Translations under genes and position numbers: made by a program
NCBI RefSeq assembly: GCF_003254295.1
Contig: NZ_QKZO01000015.1
Span: 1 to 64,000 of the forward strand
Source of the DNA: Rhodobacter capsulatus
GTDB taxonomy: Bacteria > Pseudomonadota > Alphaproteobacteria > Rhodobacterales > Rhodobacteraceae
DNA length: 64,000 bases
Direction: 5' to 3'
Shown: positions 53,018 to 61,653 of the stretch, piece after piece
Layout: every line of letters begins with the position of its first letter
How positions within the stretch are numbered: the first letter of the stretch is position 1
Notes under the pieces: model-generated
What the model was told of the DNA's origin: nothing
Database searches by the model: none
What the model saw: only the letters and a program-made list of their open reading frames with translations

Positions 53018-53611
53018 TTATCGGGAAAGGGCGGGGCCGTCGTCATGGCCTGACCGCGCCTCGATCGCCTCGGCGACCTCTTCGGCGGCTTTCAGGACGC
53101 GCACGATCAAGGGCAGGATCAGCGCCAGCGGATGGGTGCCAAGACCGCGCGCGGCCTGCGCCTCGCGCACGCGTTCGGCCTCCTCGGCGATGACCGGCAG
53201 GAAGCGCAGCGCCAGCGAGACGGCCAGCCCGACCTTTGCCGGGTTCACGCCAAGGGGCGCAAGCGGCGTCAGCAGGCGTTCCAGCGTCGCGATCAGATCT
53301 TCGGTGCGGGTGGTCAGCGTGACAAGGCTGGCCAGAAGCATCAGCGTCAGGAGGCGGGCGACGATCAGCGCGGCCAGGGTCCAGCCCGCCAGTCCGCCCT
53401 GCACCAGGAACAGCACCGCCAGCATCCAGAGCATCGGGCGGATCTGGCGCCAGATCCGTGCCCCGCCAAAGCCCGCGACGTGAAATCCAAGCAGCGTCAG
53501 GGCCAGAAAATCAAGCATCGCAAACGGGTTGGTGACAAACATCAGGCCGGTTCCGGCAAGGGCCAGTGTTGCCAGTTTCGGCCCCGGCGGGCAGCGGTGC
53601 AGCGGGCTCAT
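53018..53611 (-). CDS. bioN: BioN, transmembrane coupling (T) component of the biotin ECF transporter
   Basis: 197 residues. Five helices and the EcfT/CbiQ-type cytoplasmic helices with paired Ala-Arg-Gly motifs (REAQAARGLG; AIEARSGHDD at the end). Start overlaps the bioM stop (ATGA), 21 bp before bioY. Confidence 0.92.
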   Translation of the reverse strand: MSPLHRCPPGPKLATLALAGTGLMFVTNPFAMLDFLALTLLGFHVAGFGGARIWRQIRPMLWMLAVLFLVQGGLAGWTLAALIVARLLTLMLLASLVTLTTRTEDLIATLERLLTPLAPLGVNPAKVGLAVSLALRFLPVIAEEAERVREAQAARGLGTHPLALILPLIVRVLKAAEEVAEAIEARSGHDDGPALSR

Positions 53612-54369
53612 GTCATCCGCTCCACATAGGCCCGCAGCGCCGGGCCAGGTTCATCATCGGCGACGATCCGGCCCTGATCGAAGACCAGCACGCGGTCGAA
53701 ACCGGCCAGAAGCGGCAGGTCATGGGTGACGACGATCGCGGTTTGCGTCAGATCGGCGATCACCTGCCCGACCCTGCGGGCATTGCGCAGATCCAGCAGC
53801 GTCGTCGGCTCATCGAAGACGATGCAGTCGGGGGCGGTGATCAGCACGCCCGCGATGGCAAGAAGCTGTTTTTGCCCGCCCGACAGCCGATGCGCCGGGG
53901 CCTGGCGCAGATCGGCCAGGCCGAAGCGGTCCAGGATCTCGGTCACTTTCGCGGCACGGTCCGCCGCGCCGGACTTATGGCCCTTGAGTCCAAAGGCGAT
54001 GTCTTCCTCGACCGTGGGCAGCACGATCTGGGTATCGGGATTTTGAAACACGAAGCCGACCTTGCGCCGCACCGCCCTGAGATCGCGCGCGGGGTCGAGC
54101 CCGTCGATGCGCACCTTGCCGCGTGCGGGAAGCAGCAGCCCGTTCAGCAATCGCGCGAATGTGCTCTTGCCCGAGCCATTCGCGCCGACGATGCCGATCC
54201 GCCGCTGGGTCAGGGTCACGCAGAGCCCGCGCAGCACCTCGCGCCCGTCAAAGCCATGGAAAACATCGGAAATTTCGATGGTCGTGGCGGCCGCAGGCAG
54301 GCTTGGAAGCGGGCTGCCCGCGGCGCCTTGCAACCGCAAGCTGCTGGCGGCAATACTTGAAACCGTCAT
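53608..54369 (-). CDS. bioM: BioM, ATPase of the biotin ECF transporter
   Basis: 253 residues from ATG 54369-54367, which has GGGG upstream; ATGs at 54399 and 54411 are possible. Walker A GANGSGKST, Q-loop VFQNPDTQIVLPTVEEDIAF, signature LSGGQKQLLAIAGVL, Walker B CIVFDEPTTLLD, H-loop VVTHDLPLLAGFDRVL. N-terminal 35 residues are extra compared with many homologues. Confidence 0.94.
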   Translation of the reverse strand: MTVSSIAASSLRLQGAAGSPLPSLPAAATTIEISDVFHGFDGREVLRGLCVTLTQRRIGIVGANGSGKSTFARLLNGLLLPARGKVRIDGLDPARDLRAVRRKVGFVFQNPDTQIVLPTVEEDIAFGLKGHKSGAADRAAKVTEILDRFGLADLRQAPAHRLSGGQKQLLAIAGVLITAPDCIVFDEPTTLLDLRNARRVGQVIADLTQTAIVVTHDLPLLAGFDRVLVFDQGRIVADDEPGPALRAYVERMT

Positions 54370-54436
54370 CGGATTGCCCCATTTCACTTGTGGTTGCATG
54401 GTTCTGGTCACTCGGTTGGACGTTCCGCCAAGAAAA

Positions 54437-55198
54437 TCAACCGAAGAGAGCGGCGAGGGTCATGTAACCGACCGAAGGCACCATCAGGCAGCCGAAGCCG
54501 GTGTAGAAGGTCGCCGTCAGCGCGCCATAGGGCACCAGTTTCGGATCGGTCGCGGCAAGGCCCGCGCTCACACCGCTCGTCGTGCCCATCAGACCGCCGT
54601 AAACCGCCGCCGCCGCAGGCGTCGTCAGCCCCGCGGGTTTCGCCAGAAGCGGCGTCAGGATCATCACGGCGATGGATTTCACCACGCCCGCCGCCACCGA
54701 AAGCGCGATCACCTCGGAGGAGGCGCCAAGCGCCGCGCCGGTCACCGGACCGACGATGAAGGTCACCGCGCCGCCGCCGATCGTCGCCATGTCAACCACG
54801 CTTGTATAGCCGAAGGCATAGGCCACGGCCGCGCCGATCGCGGTCGAGATGATGACCGAAACCACCAGCGCGATGCCGCCTGCCAGACCGGCCTTTTTCA
54901 CTTCTTCCAGTTTCACCCCGAAGGCGGTCGAGACGATGGCGAAATCGCGCAGCATCGCGCCGCCCATCAGCCCGAAACCGGCAAACAGAGAGATGTCCGA
55001 AATGCCCTTGGAGCCGCCGGTGACCTTGCCGCCGACATAGGCCAGCACCAGCCCCGCGACGATGGCGATGGCCGACCCGTGGATGCGGTTGCTGGTCAGT
55101 TTGCCGATCGCATAGGAAATCCACATGATCACGCCGACGATGGCGAAGGCGGTGACCAGCGGCAGTTTTTCCAGCGTTCCTACGATGATGTCGAGCAT
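54437..55198 (-). CDS. madM: MadM, malonate:Na+ symporter subunit
   Basis: 253 residues from ATG 55198-55196. Hydrophobic throughout, with the family's glycine-rich segments (ISDISLFAGFGLMGGAMLRD, MATIGGGAVTFIVGPVTGAA, AAAAVYGGLMGTTSGVSAGL). MadL and MadM together take up malonate. Starts one base after the madL stop. Confidence 0.93.
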   Translation of the reverse strand: MLDIIVGTLEKLPLVTAFAIVGVIMWISYAIGKLTSNRIHGSAIAIVAGLVLAYVGGKVTGGSKGISDISLFAGFGLMGGAMLRDFAIVSTAFGVKLEEVKKAGLAGGIALVVSVIISTAIGAAVAYAFGYTSVVDMATIGGGAVTFIVGPVTGAALGASSEVIALSVAAGVVKSIAVMILTPLLAKPAGLTTPAAAAVYGGLMGTTSGVSAGLAATDPKLVPYGALTATFYTGFGCLMVPSVGYMTLAALFG

Positions 55199-55199
55199 G

Positions 55200-55601
55200 T
55201 CATTTCGCTCCTTGCGCAGAACGTTTGGCCGCGTCTTCGGTTTCGACCGTGCCGCCAAGCGCCGCCAGCGGACGGATCAGCAAAAAGCCCGCAACGACGG
55301 GCAGGAACCCGGCGATGAAGGCCATGGTGCCCGCATCGAAAGCGGCCACGACGTTCTGGCTCGCCGCCATGGCAACGACGATCGGGATATACATCGCCGA
55401 CCAGAATTTGATCCCGTCCTGCGCCATCGCCGACATCCGCTCGCGGTCGATGAACCAGCGCGAGATGACGACCAGAAGCAGCATCGCGATGCCGACCCCG
55501 CCGACATCGGCATCGATGCCGACCATGTGGCCGATCAGCTTGCCGATGATCACGCCTGCGATCAGGCAGCCGCTCATCAGCGAGACCCCGTAAATCAACA
55601 T
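55200..55601 (-). CDS. madL: MadL, malonate:Na+ symporter subunit
   Basis: 133 residues, four helices: MLIYGVSLMSGCLIAGVIIG, GIDADVGGVGIAMLLLVVIS, FWSAMYIPIVVAMAASQNVV, FIAGFLPVVAGFLLIRPLAA. Matches the small subunit of the Malonomonas-type malonate transporter. The upstream intergenic space carries a stable hairpin (55631-55651). Confidence 0.92.
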   Translation of the reverse strand: MLIYGVSLMSGCLIAGVIIGKLIGHMVGIDADVGGVGIAMLLLVVISRWFIDRERMSAMAQDGIKFWSAMYIPIVVAMAASQNVVAAFDAGTMAFIAGFLPVVAGFLLIRPLAALGGTVETEDAAKRSAQGAK

Positions 55602-55630
55602 GTCTTGTCCTCCTTGATCGGCGGAGAAGA

Positions 55631-55651
55631 GCGCCTGCCCCGTGCAGGCGC
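55631..55651 (-). terminator. Intra-operon hairpin between madF and madL
   Basis: Stem GCGCCTGC / GCAGGCGC with a short loop, followed on the minus strand by TCTTCTCC. It could act as a leaky terminator or mRNA-processing stop that sets the ratio of enzyme to transporter. Confidence 0.4.
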
Positions 55652-55665
55652 CCGTCCGCCTGTCC

Positions 55666-55875
55666 TTATTCGATGATCATGATCACCGCACCGGGTTTCA
55701 GGCGGTCGCCCGGGTTCACGGCGATCGACTTCACCGTGCCGTCGATCGGCGCGGGGGTGTCGTTCTTCATCTTCATCGCCTCGACGACGGCGACGCATTG
55801 CCCCTTGGTGACGGTGGCGCCCACCGCGACCTCGATCGAGACGATCACCGAGGGCATCTTCACTTTCACATCCAT
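55666..55875 (-). CDS. madF: MadF, biotin carrier protein of malonate decarboxylase
   Basis: 69 residues, just a biotinyl domain, with biotin-accepting Lys35 in VEAMKMKNDT and the usual PGDRLKPGAVIMIIE ending. It shuttles the carboxyl group from MadCD to the membrane decarboxylase MadB. Its first 10 bp overlap the end of madK. Its presence marks the biotin-dependent Mad system, as opposed to the biotin-independent Mdc one. Confidence 0.95.
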   Translation of the reverse strand: MDVKVKMPSVIVSIEVAVGATVTKGQCVAVVEAMKMKNDTPAPIDGTVKSIAVNPGDRLKPGAVIMIIE

Positions 55876-56618
55876 TGCCTTTTCCTTTCGGGCTGTTTGA
55901 TTGGGTGTTGCGGGTCGGGCCGCGCCGGGGGCGGGGCCTCGAAAAGGGATATCAGGCGGGGGCGCTCGATCAGTTCGACGCCGGTGATGGTCTTGCCCAG
56001 CACCGTGCGCGCCCCCGAAAGCAGTTCCGTCAGCTTGACGCCGATGCCGCCGGGCAGGGCGACCTCGGCATCCATCGCCAGGCCGCGCCGACGCGAGAGC
56101 GCGGCCAGCATCGTCGCCAGCTGTTCCAGCGCGCGCAGGCTCTCGGCGCGGACCACCAGATCAAGGTCCGAGTCCGGGCGCAGATAGGGCAGGCCGGTCA
56201 CCGTCTGCAGCGCGGCCGAGCCGATCAGGCCGATCTCGACCCCGGCGAGGGCGCCCGCGCGGGCGATTTCCGGCAGGGCAGGGTGCAGGTTCGGGCCGAG
56301 GATCAGGGCGCGGTCCATCACCTCCCAGGGGGTGAAGAAGGCCGAGACCTGGCCGCGCCGCACCGGCACCGCGGCGCGCACCCGTTCGGCGCCGTGGCGG
56401 AACGGGAAGGAAAACCCAAGCTGGCCGCCGCCATCGGGGCAGGGGCCGGTGGGGCGGCAGACGATGCCGGGGATATGCGCCTTGCTCATCGCGTCGCGCA
56501 CCAGCTTGCGGGTGCCGGGGTCGCGCATCTGTTCGGGCAGCGCGTCGAGCACGGCGGCAAGGATGCCCGGGCGCGAGGCGGGCGAAACATGGGCAAGGCT
56601 GTGGCGAATGCGGAACAT
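55866..56618 (-). CDS. madK: MadK, phosphoribosyl-dephospho-CoA transferase (holo-ACP synthase)
   Basis: 250 residues. Nucleotidyltransferase-like MdcG/MadK family: PGIVCRPTGPCPDGGGQLGF, LGFSFPFRHGAERVRAAVPV, GLIGSAALQTVTGLPYLRPD, SDLDLVV with the metal-binding aspartates. It transfers the 2'-(5''-phosphoribosyl)-3'-dephospho-CoA group made by MadG to MadE. Confidence 0.92.
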   Translation of the reverse strand: MFRIRHSLAHVSPASRPGILAAVLDALPEQMRDPGTRKLVRDAMSKAHIPGIVCRPTGPCPDGGGQLGFSFPFRHGAERVRAAVPVRRGQVSAFFTPWEVMDRALILGPNLHPALPEIARAGALAGVEIGLIGSAALQTVTGLPYLRPDSDLDLVVRAESLRALEQLATMLAALSRRRGLAMDAEVALPGGIGVKLTELLSGARTVLGKTITGVELIERPRLISLFEAPPPARPDPQHPIKQPERKRQWM

Positions 56619-56619
56619 C

Positions 56620-57708
56620 TCAGCGCCTCTTGATCCAGGCGGGGTCGGTCTTGGCGCTTTGCGCCATCTCGCGCTGCGCGGTCACAAGCGTGTCGAAAAG
56701 CACCGTCGTCCCCGGGCCTTCGATCACGATGCTCTGCCCGGCCCGGCCAAGCGCGGGCACCAGTTCCAGCCGCGTCGCCCTGGCGCCCACCGTCAGATCG
56801 GGCGCCACCTTCACCACCCGGCTCTTGATGCGCAGGATGGTGCGGGCGGTCTTTTCGATCACCTCGGCGGTCGTGGCTTGGGTATGGGTGACGATCACCT
56901 CGTATTCCGGGTAGGTGCGGGCGCGGCGATAGGTGATGATCCGCCCCGCGCGGTCGCAGACATGCCCGGCGTCGGACACGACGAAACTGTCGCCCATCGG
57001 CAGGCCGCCGACGACCAGTTCCCGCCAGGGATCGCCCAGGGGCGAGGGCACCAGCGAAATGTCGGCGCGCAGCGGGCGGCCATCGAGCGTGAGCCAGCCG
57101 AATTCCTGACAGCCGTAAAGATCGTGCACAGCGTAGCCGAAGGCCTCGGCCACCGGCAAAAGCTCGGCATCAAGCGGCGTTCCGGCGCACAGAAGCACGC
57201 AGCCCTGCGGCATCCGCGGCTTCAGGCCCAGCCGCAGGGCCTGTTCCAGCGTCGCGCGCAGGAACGAGGATTCGCCGAGGATCAGCAGCGGCTGCTCGCG
57301 GCAGGCGGAAAGCAACAGCGCATCGCGGCTGGATCGCTCGAGATGCGACCAGATCAGGCCGCAGGCCTCAAGCGCCTGTTTCGAAAACACATTCACCAGC
57401 GGCGGATAGGTGACAAGCATCCGCGCGCCCGCCGGGATCTGCAGCCGCCCGAAAATCTCCCGGGCGACTGCATTGCGGTTTTCCAGCTCGGCATGGGTCA
57501 CGCCGACGATGGTCTGAAAGGCCGACGATCCGGTGGTGAAGGTCAGATAGGCCAGATTGAAGGGGGTGTGGACCTCCTCGATCACATGCGCCGCGGTGGG
57601 GCCCGCGATGCCCTTGTCGGCAAGCGTGCGCCGCGGCATGTCCGCAAGCGTCGGCACCGCGCCTTGCAGGCTCAGCGCGTCTTCGAGGGCTTTGAGATCG
57701 TCTGACAT
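56620..57708 (-). CDS. madH: MadH, acetate:ACP-SH ligase
   Basis: 362 residues. Acyl-adenylate-forming fold related to phenylacetate-CoA ligase (TFTTGSSAFQTIVGVTHAEL, VTYPPLVNVFSKQALEACGL, DLYGCQEFGWLTLDGRPLRA, ITYRRARTYPEYEVIVTHTQ). It uses ATP and acetate to acetylate the thiol of MadE and so starts the enzyme's catalytic cycle. Confidence 0.88.
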   Translation of the reverse strand: MSDDLKALEDALSLQGAVPTLADMPRRTLADKGIAGPTAAHVIEEVHTPFNLAYLTFTTGSSAFQTIVGVTHAELENRNAVAREIFGRLQIPAGARMLVTYPPLVNVFSKQALEACGLIWSHLERSSRDALLLSACREQPLLILGESSFLRATLEQALRLGLKPRMPQGCVLLCAGTPLDAELLPVAEAFGYAVHDLYGCQEFGWLTLDGRPLRADISLVPSPLGDPWRELVVGGLPMGDSFVVSDAGHVCDRAGRIITYRRARTYPEYEVIVTHTQATTAEVIEKTARTILRIKSRVVKVAPDLTVGARATRLELVPALGRAGQSIVIEGPGTTVLFDTLVTAQREMAQSAKTDPAWIKRR

Positions 57709-57742
57709 CTTCGTCTTCCTTTGGCCGTCGGTCTTTCGGGGC

Positions 57743-58636
57743 TCAGCGGCTCGGCGCGTAGCGATCCGCCACGGCGGCGAAATCGCGGCTCATCATCTCG
57801 ATGACGCGGGGACGCTCGATCCGGCCGCCGCGGGCTTCGCCCAGCTTGCCGCGACCCCAGGGGCCAAGATCGTCCTGCCGTCCCTCCAGCTTCGCGGCCC
57901 GGACCTCGGCGATCCGCGCGACGATGGCGGGGCGCATCCCATCCAGCGTCTCGACCAGCGCCTCGACGCCGCCGAGCGAGTGGAAGAACCGCGGACCGGC
58001 GGCAAAGACGGCGCTTTGCTTCGACAGGACTTCCAGCGTTTCCAGATCCTTGCGGATGATCCGCGAGACCGAGGTCAGCGGCATCACATGGATCATCGTG
58101 CCGAATTGCGCATCGAGCGACAGGATCGCATCGGCCTGCAGCCCGTGGCACAGGAAGGCGCCCGAGATCGCCCGGCCGATCACCATGGCGATGATCGGAT
58201 GGCCCTTCAGCCGCGCCTCGGCCAGCGCCAGCTGATAGGCGGCGGTCGATTTGTTCATGCCGAAGATTTCCTCGACCTTGCCCGGGCCGTTGCCAGGGGT
58301 GTCGACGATCAGCACCAGCGGCCGTTTTTCCGCCAGCGGCTTTTCGGCATCCTCGAGGATCGAGGCATAGACCGCCTCGGCCATCTTGTAGCCTTCCTCC
58401 AGCCCGATGATCCCGGCGTAAACCACCGGGAATTTCTCGTTCATCGCGCCGCCATCCGAGGCGATGATCGTGCAGACCGTGCCCTGCAGCGTCGCGGTGC
58501 CCACGACCGCGCCCGGCCCGAATTCGGGATCGTCGAAGCTTTTCGCCCCCACGACCCCCTCGGCGAAGCTGCCCGCATCGACGATCATCTCGATCGCGTC
58601 GCGGCCCCGCCCCATCATGCTTTCCTGCATGTCCAT
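57743..58636 (-). CDS. madD: MadD, malonate decarboxylase carboxyltransferase gamma subunit
   Basis: 297 residues. Crotonase-like carboxyltransferase fold: FGPGAVVGTATLQGTVCTII, LVLIVDTPGNGPGKVEEIFG, IIAMVIGRAISGAFLCHGLQ, LDAQFGTMIHVMPLTSVSRI. With MadC it moves the carboxylate of malonyl-S-MadE to biotin on MadF. 19 bp after madC. Confidence 0.93.
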   Translation of the reverse strand: MDMQESMMGRGRDAIEMIVDAGSFAEGVVGAKSFDDPEFGPGAVVGTATLQGTVCTIIASDGGAMNEKFPVVYAGIIGLEEGYKMAEAVYASILEDAEKPLAEKRPLVLIVDTPGNGPGKVEEIFGMNKSTAAYQLALAEARLKGHPIIAMVIGRAISGAFLCHGLQADAILSLDAQFGTMIHVMPLTSVSRIIRKDLETLEVLSKQSAVFAAGPRFFHSLGGVEALVETLDGMRPAIVARIAEVRAAKLEGRQDDLGPWGRGKLGEARGGRIERPRVIEMMSRDFAAVADRYAPSR

Positions 58637-58655
58637 GATTTCACTCCTTTTCGGA

Positions 58656-59612
58656 TCAGACGGCGAGACGGCGCACAGTGGCCAGAAACTCGGGCAGGGG
58701 CAGGTCGATCAGCGCATGGGCGTCGGTGTTGCCCGCCCGCGTCCAGACATCGGTCGCATCCCCGGGTTGCATCTCGGCCGCCAGCGCCACGGCGCGCAGC
58801 TGCGCCTTGACCTTGGCGGACGAGCCGATGCGGCGCATCTCCTCAAACGCTTCGATCGACAGGCCCGCCAGCGCCGAGACCTGATCGCGGAAGGCCGCGA
58901 CAGTGTTTTCGACCAGGAAATTCGCGTCGCCCATGATGAATTTGTGCCGCCCGCCGGTGGTGCGGTAGACAAGCGCGCGGTCGGAGGCGTCGAATTCCTC
59001 CTTGCCCATTTCCTGCTCGATCACCTCGGGGCCGGTCAGGCCAAGGCGGCCGAATTCCGACATGATGATGACGTCGGTGGCGGCGGCGACGAAGCCCATG
59101 CCGCCAAAGGCGCCGACCTTGGAGCCGATCAGCGCGATCACCGGCACCTTGCCGCGGGCTTTCTGCAGCTGGTCCATCACCTCGGCATGGGCCAGGAGCC
59201 CGGCGTTGGCCTCGTGCAGCCGCACGCCGCCGGTCTCGAAGGAAATCACCACGAGGGGCTTTTCCTCTTCGTCGAGGTCGTCGAATTGCGCCACAAGATC
59301 GTCATGGAAGTCGATCGCCAGCTTGATCGCGGTCACCATCTTCGCGCCGCCGATCTCGCCGACCGAGCCGCCGATGAAGCGGCCCTCCTGCGAGATCACG
59401 AAAACGGGGGTGCGGCCGATCTTGCCGACGCCGGTGACGATGCCGTCGTCAAAGGCCACGGCATCGCCGAGCAGGGCAAGGTGCGGGCTGGTCACCCGGT
59501 CGAAGGGGCCGGCCAGTTCGGTGAAGCTGCCCTCGTCCACCAATCCGATGGCGCGGTCGCGGGCCGAGGCTTCAAGGAAGCTGCGGGGTTGCAGGTCTGT
59601 CCAGTGGGTCAT
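58656..59612 (-). CDS. madC: MadC, malonate decarboxylase carboxyltransferase beta subunit
   Basis: 318 residues from ATG 59612-59610. SFLEASARDRAIGLVDEGSF, TGVGKIGRTPVFVISQEGRF, IGGSVGEIGGAKMVTAIKLA, VVISFETGGVRLHEANAGLL, IALIGSKVGAFGGMGFVAAA, SEFGRLGLTGPEVIEQEMG: the acyl-carrier side of the carboxyltransferase. Confidence 0.94.
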   Translation of the reverse strand: MTHWTDLQPRSFLEASARDRAIGLVDEGSFTELAGPFDRVTSPHLALLGDAVAFDDGIVTGVGKIGRTPVFVISQEGRFIGGSVGEIGGAKMVTAIKLAIDFHDDLVAQFDDLDEEEKPLVVISFETGGVRLHEANAGLLAHAEVMDQLQKARGKVPVIALIGSKVGAFGGMGFVAAATDVIIMSEFGRLGLTGPEVIEQEMGKEEFDASDRALVYRTTGGRHKFIMGDANFLVENTVAAFRDQVSALAGLSIEAFEEMRRIGSSAKVKAQLRAVALAAEMQPGDATDVWTRAGNTDAHALIDLPLPEFLATVRRLAV

Positions 59613-59626
59613 CTCGTCTCTCCGCC

Positions 59627-59935
59627 TCAGGCCGCGGCCAGCGCCTGTTGCAGGCGCAACAGCACGACGGCGGGGGTGGCGTTGTTGTCGTTGATCTCGA
59701 TGCGGGCGTCGCAAAGCCCTGAATCGTCGAGGAATTTCTGCAAGACGCGGGTCCAGAGCGCGTCAAAGCCGGTGACGGGGGTGACCACGGTCACCGCGAC
59801 GCGGCCCGAAAGGTCTTCGGGATGCATCATGATTTCCAGATCGCTGGATCCGGTGACGCCCACATGCAGGCGGGCTTGGATCCGCGTCTTCGGCGCGGCG
59901 GGGGCCAGATCCAGGGTGAGAGTGTGCAAGGCCAT
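59627..59935 (-). CDS. madE: MadE, malonate decarboxylase acyl carrier protein
   Basis: 102 residues. MdcC/MadE fold with VGVTGSSDLEIMMHPEDL; Ser30 or Ser31 is the site for the dephospho-CoA-derived prosthetic group. C-terminus DARIEINDNNATPAVVLLRL is typical. The carrier is acetylated by MadH and exchanged to malonyl by MadA. Confidence 0.93.
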   Translation of the reverse strand: MALHTLTLDLAPAAPKTRIQARLHVGVTGSSDLEIMMHPEDLSGRVAVTVVTPVTGFDALWTRVLQKFLDDSGLCDARIEINDNNATPAVVLLRLQQALAAA

Positions 59936-59949
59936 GATTTTGCCTGTCT

Positions 59950-61623
59950 TTACCAGTTGCGGAAGCGGGCGGGCGGGTTGTAGAGTCCGCCGGACCAGGT
60001 CACGAGATCGCGCATGCTTTTCGCGGCCAGAAGGTCGCGGTTGGCGCGGGCGGGGTTGATGCCCAGATCGGAGACGGTCTTGACGATCCCCGCCTCGCGC
60101 AGGGCGCGGGTCTCTTCGGGTTTCGCGGCAAGGCCGATGTCGGTGAAGCCCGCGACGGCGCGGATGGCGGCCATCCGGGCCTCCATGTCCTTACAGCGGT
60201 TCAGGTAGGCGATGCCTTCCTCGGTGACGATATGGGTCAGGTCGTCGCCATAGATCATCACCGGCGGGATCGGAAGATCGGCATCGCGCGCCAGTTTCCA
60301 GGCGTCGAGCTCGTCGACAAAGACCGGGGCACGGCCCTCGCCGAAGGTTTCAACCCCTTGCACGACAAGGCGTTTGCCGCGCGGCAGATTGCCGATGTCA
60401 CGGTCGAGGCTGGGCAGTTCCTGGCCGCATTTCAGCCAGGCGTCGGTCGGGTGGCGCCGCCCCTTGGCATCGCAGCCCATGTTCGGCGCGCCGCCGAACC
60501 CGGCCACCCGGCCCGCCGTCGCGGTCGAGGAATTGCCGTATTTGTCGATCTGCAGCGTGCCGCCGATGAACATGTCGATGGCGTAATGCCCCGCCGTCTG
60601 GGCAAAGGCCCGGTTCGAGCGCAGCGAGCCATCCGGCCCCACGAAGAACACGTCCGGCCGCGAGGCGACGTAATCTTCCATGCCGAGTTCACCGCCGAAG
60701 CAGTGGATCGTGTCGACCCAGCCTTCCTCGATCGCCGGGATCATCGTCGGATGCGGGTTCAGGATCATATGCGTGCAGCATTTGCCCTTGAGCCCCAGTT
60801 CCAGACCATAGGTCGGCAGGATCAGCTCGATCGCCGAGGTCAGGAAGCCGATGCCGTGGTTCATCGAGGTCACGCCATATTCGGCATAGATCCCCTTGAG
60901 GCACATCATCGCCAGAAGGATCTGGCTGTCGGTCACCAGCGCCGGATCGCGCGTGAACAGAGGCTCGATGAAAAAGGGTTTCGGCGATTGGATCACCGCA
61001 TCCACCCAGTCGCCCGGAATATCGACGCGCGGCAGTTCGTCAACGATTTCATTGACCTGCGCGATGACGATGCCTTCGCGGAACTTCGTCGCCTCGACGA
61101 TGGCGGGGGTGTCTTCGGTGTTGAAGCCGGTATAGAGGTTGCCCTTGCGGTCGGCCTTGTAGGCGCAAACGAGCGACACCCGCGGTGTCAGGTCAAGGAA
61201 GTAGCGGCCGAAGAGTTCGAGATAGGTATGGATCGCGCCCAGCTCGATCTTGCCATTGGCGATGAATTTCGCCACCCGCCCGGCTTGCGGCCCGCCAAAG
61301 GCGAAGTCGAGTTTCTTCGCGATGCCGTTTTCAAAGAGATCCAGATGCGCGGGCAGCGGCACGGCCGATTGCACCATGTGCAGATCGTGGATCTTGGCGC
61401 GGTCGACCTTGTTCAGGCATTCGGCCAGGAAGTCGGCCTGCTTCTGGTTGTTGCCTTCGATGTTGATGATGTCGAAGGGGCGGATCACCGCTTCCAGAAG
61501 CGCCACCGTATCCTTGGCGAGCACTTCCTTGCCCTTGGCATAGAGGGGCGCTGCCGCCTCCTTGCGCGCGGCGGTATCTTCCGCCCGCTTGCGCCAGTTG
61601 TTGCGCTTGTCTTGCTGCGTCAT
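59950..61623 (-). CDS. madA: MadA, acetyl-ACP:malonate ACP-transferase
   Basis: 557 residues, as in other malonate decarboxylase alpha subunits (NNWRKRAEDTAARKEAAAPL, NIEGNNQKQADFLAECLNKV, SAVPLPAHLDLFENGIAKKL, MNHGIGFLTSAIELILPTYG, PDVFFVGPDGSLRSNRAFAQ). Exchanges acetyl for malonyl on MadE. 14 bp before madE. Confidence 0.96.
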   Translation of the reverse strand: MTQQDKRNNWRKRAEDTAARKEAAAPLYAKGKEVLAKDTVALLEAVIRPFDIINIEGNNQKQADFLAECLNKVDRAKIHDLHMVQSAVPLPAHLDLFENGIAKKLDFAFGGPQAGRVAKFIANGKIELGAIHTYLELFGRYFLDLTPRVSLVCAYKADRKGNLYTGFNTEDTPAIVEATKFREGIVIAQVNEIVDELPRVDIPGDWVDAVIQSPKPFFIEPLFTRDPALVTDSQILLAMMCLKGIYAEYGVTSMNHGIGFLTSAIELILPTYGLELGLKGKCCTHMILNPHPTMIPAIEEGWVDTIHCFGGELGMEDYVASRPDVFFVGPDGSLRSNRAFAQTAGHYAIDMFIGGTLQIDKYGNSSTATAGRVAGFGGAPNMGCDAKGRRHPTDAWLKCGQELPSLDRDIGNLPRGKRLVVQGVETFGEGRAPVFVDELDAWKLARDADLPIPPVMIYGDDLTHIVTEEGIAYLNRCKDMEARMAAIRAVAGFTDIGLAAKPEETRALREAGIVKTVSDLGINPARANRDLLAAKSMRDLVTWSGGLYNPPARFRNW

Positions 61624-61653
61624 TTGCTTTCGTCTTCCTCCTTCAGAGGGTTT

